Shown: positions 20,659-20,692 of the stretch, piece after piece | How the letters are laid out: the number at the start of each line of letters is the position of its first letter | How positions within the stretch are numbered: position 1 is the stretch's first letter | NCBI GenBank assembly: GCA_019648995.1 | Contig: BLXT01002187.1 | Span: 236,223 to 256,914 of the forward strand | Origin: Plakobranchus ocellatus | Lineage: Eukaryota; Mollusca; Gastropoda; Plakobranchidae | Length of the DNA stretch: 20,692 nt | Direction: 5' to 3' | Made by a program: the position numbers and the translations under genes | The notes under the pieces: model-generated | The model's database searches: none | What the model was told of the DNA's origin: nothing | Seen by the model: the letters and a program-made list of their open reading frames with translations, nothing else

Positions 20659-20692
20659 GTTTGTGTAATATGTGTATGTTTATCAACCGGTG

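Overview
This looks like a piece of an animal (metazoan) nuclear genome, and most of it is non-coding. It is AT-rich and intron-rich. Long (GA)n/(CT)n, (TA)n, (TG)n and (GATA)n microsatellites are common, and there are tRNA-like (SINE-type) repeats. The only convincing coding sequence is one exon ending in a canonical GT splice donor. The repeat style would suit a mollusc or another lophotrochozoan, but that is an impression and not a proof. I see no bacterial operons, rRNA, intact tRNA gene, CRISPR array or complete autonomous transposon.

Layout: the single supported gene lies on the minus strand. Its first coding exon is 17053-17401. It begins with Met-Gly-Ser-Ser-Ala-Ser, an N-myristoylation signal, carries a short poly-Gln/His tract, and ends at a perfect GTAAGT donor. 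An in-frame stop 16 codons upstream supports the start. A strong acceptor-like site (17672-17700) suggests this exon also carries about 270 nt of 5' leader and that a further non-coding exon lies at higher coordinates. Everything below 17053 would then be first-coding-intron sequence (at least 17 kb within the window), because I found no convincing second exon on that strand. The region above 17700 is upstream intron and/or promoter.

The intron holds several kinds of repeat. A diverged dispersed family has copies near 581-665 and 3499-3590. A 1.1 kb purine-rich domain covers about 1440-2620, and a pyrimidine-rich one covers 7451-7960. A minus-strand tRNA-headed SINE at 10090-10553 has its body present twice in tandem and is bordered by G/C homopolymers and assembly gaps. 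A plus-strand tRNA-like SINE lies at about 12184-12332, and a tRNA-like fragment lies beside a (GATA)n array at 13995-14142. A second purine-rich domain (about 13700-14700) and compound TA/TG/GA arrays (11388-11500, 15237-15426) follow. Three short N runs are assembly gaps.

No multi-gene system is visible. The points most worth checking are the myristoylated, low-complexity N-terminal exon with its putative uORF-bearing leader, and the SINE with a duplicated body.
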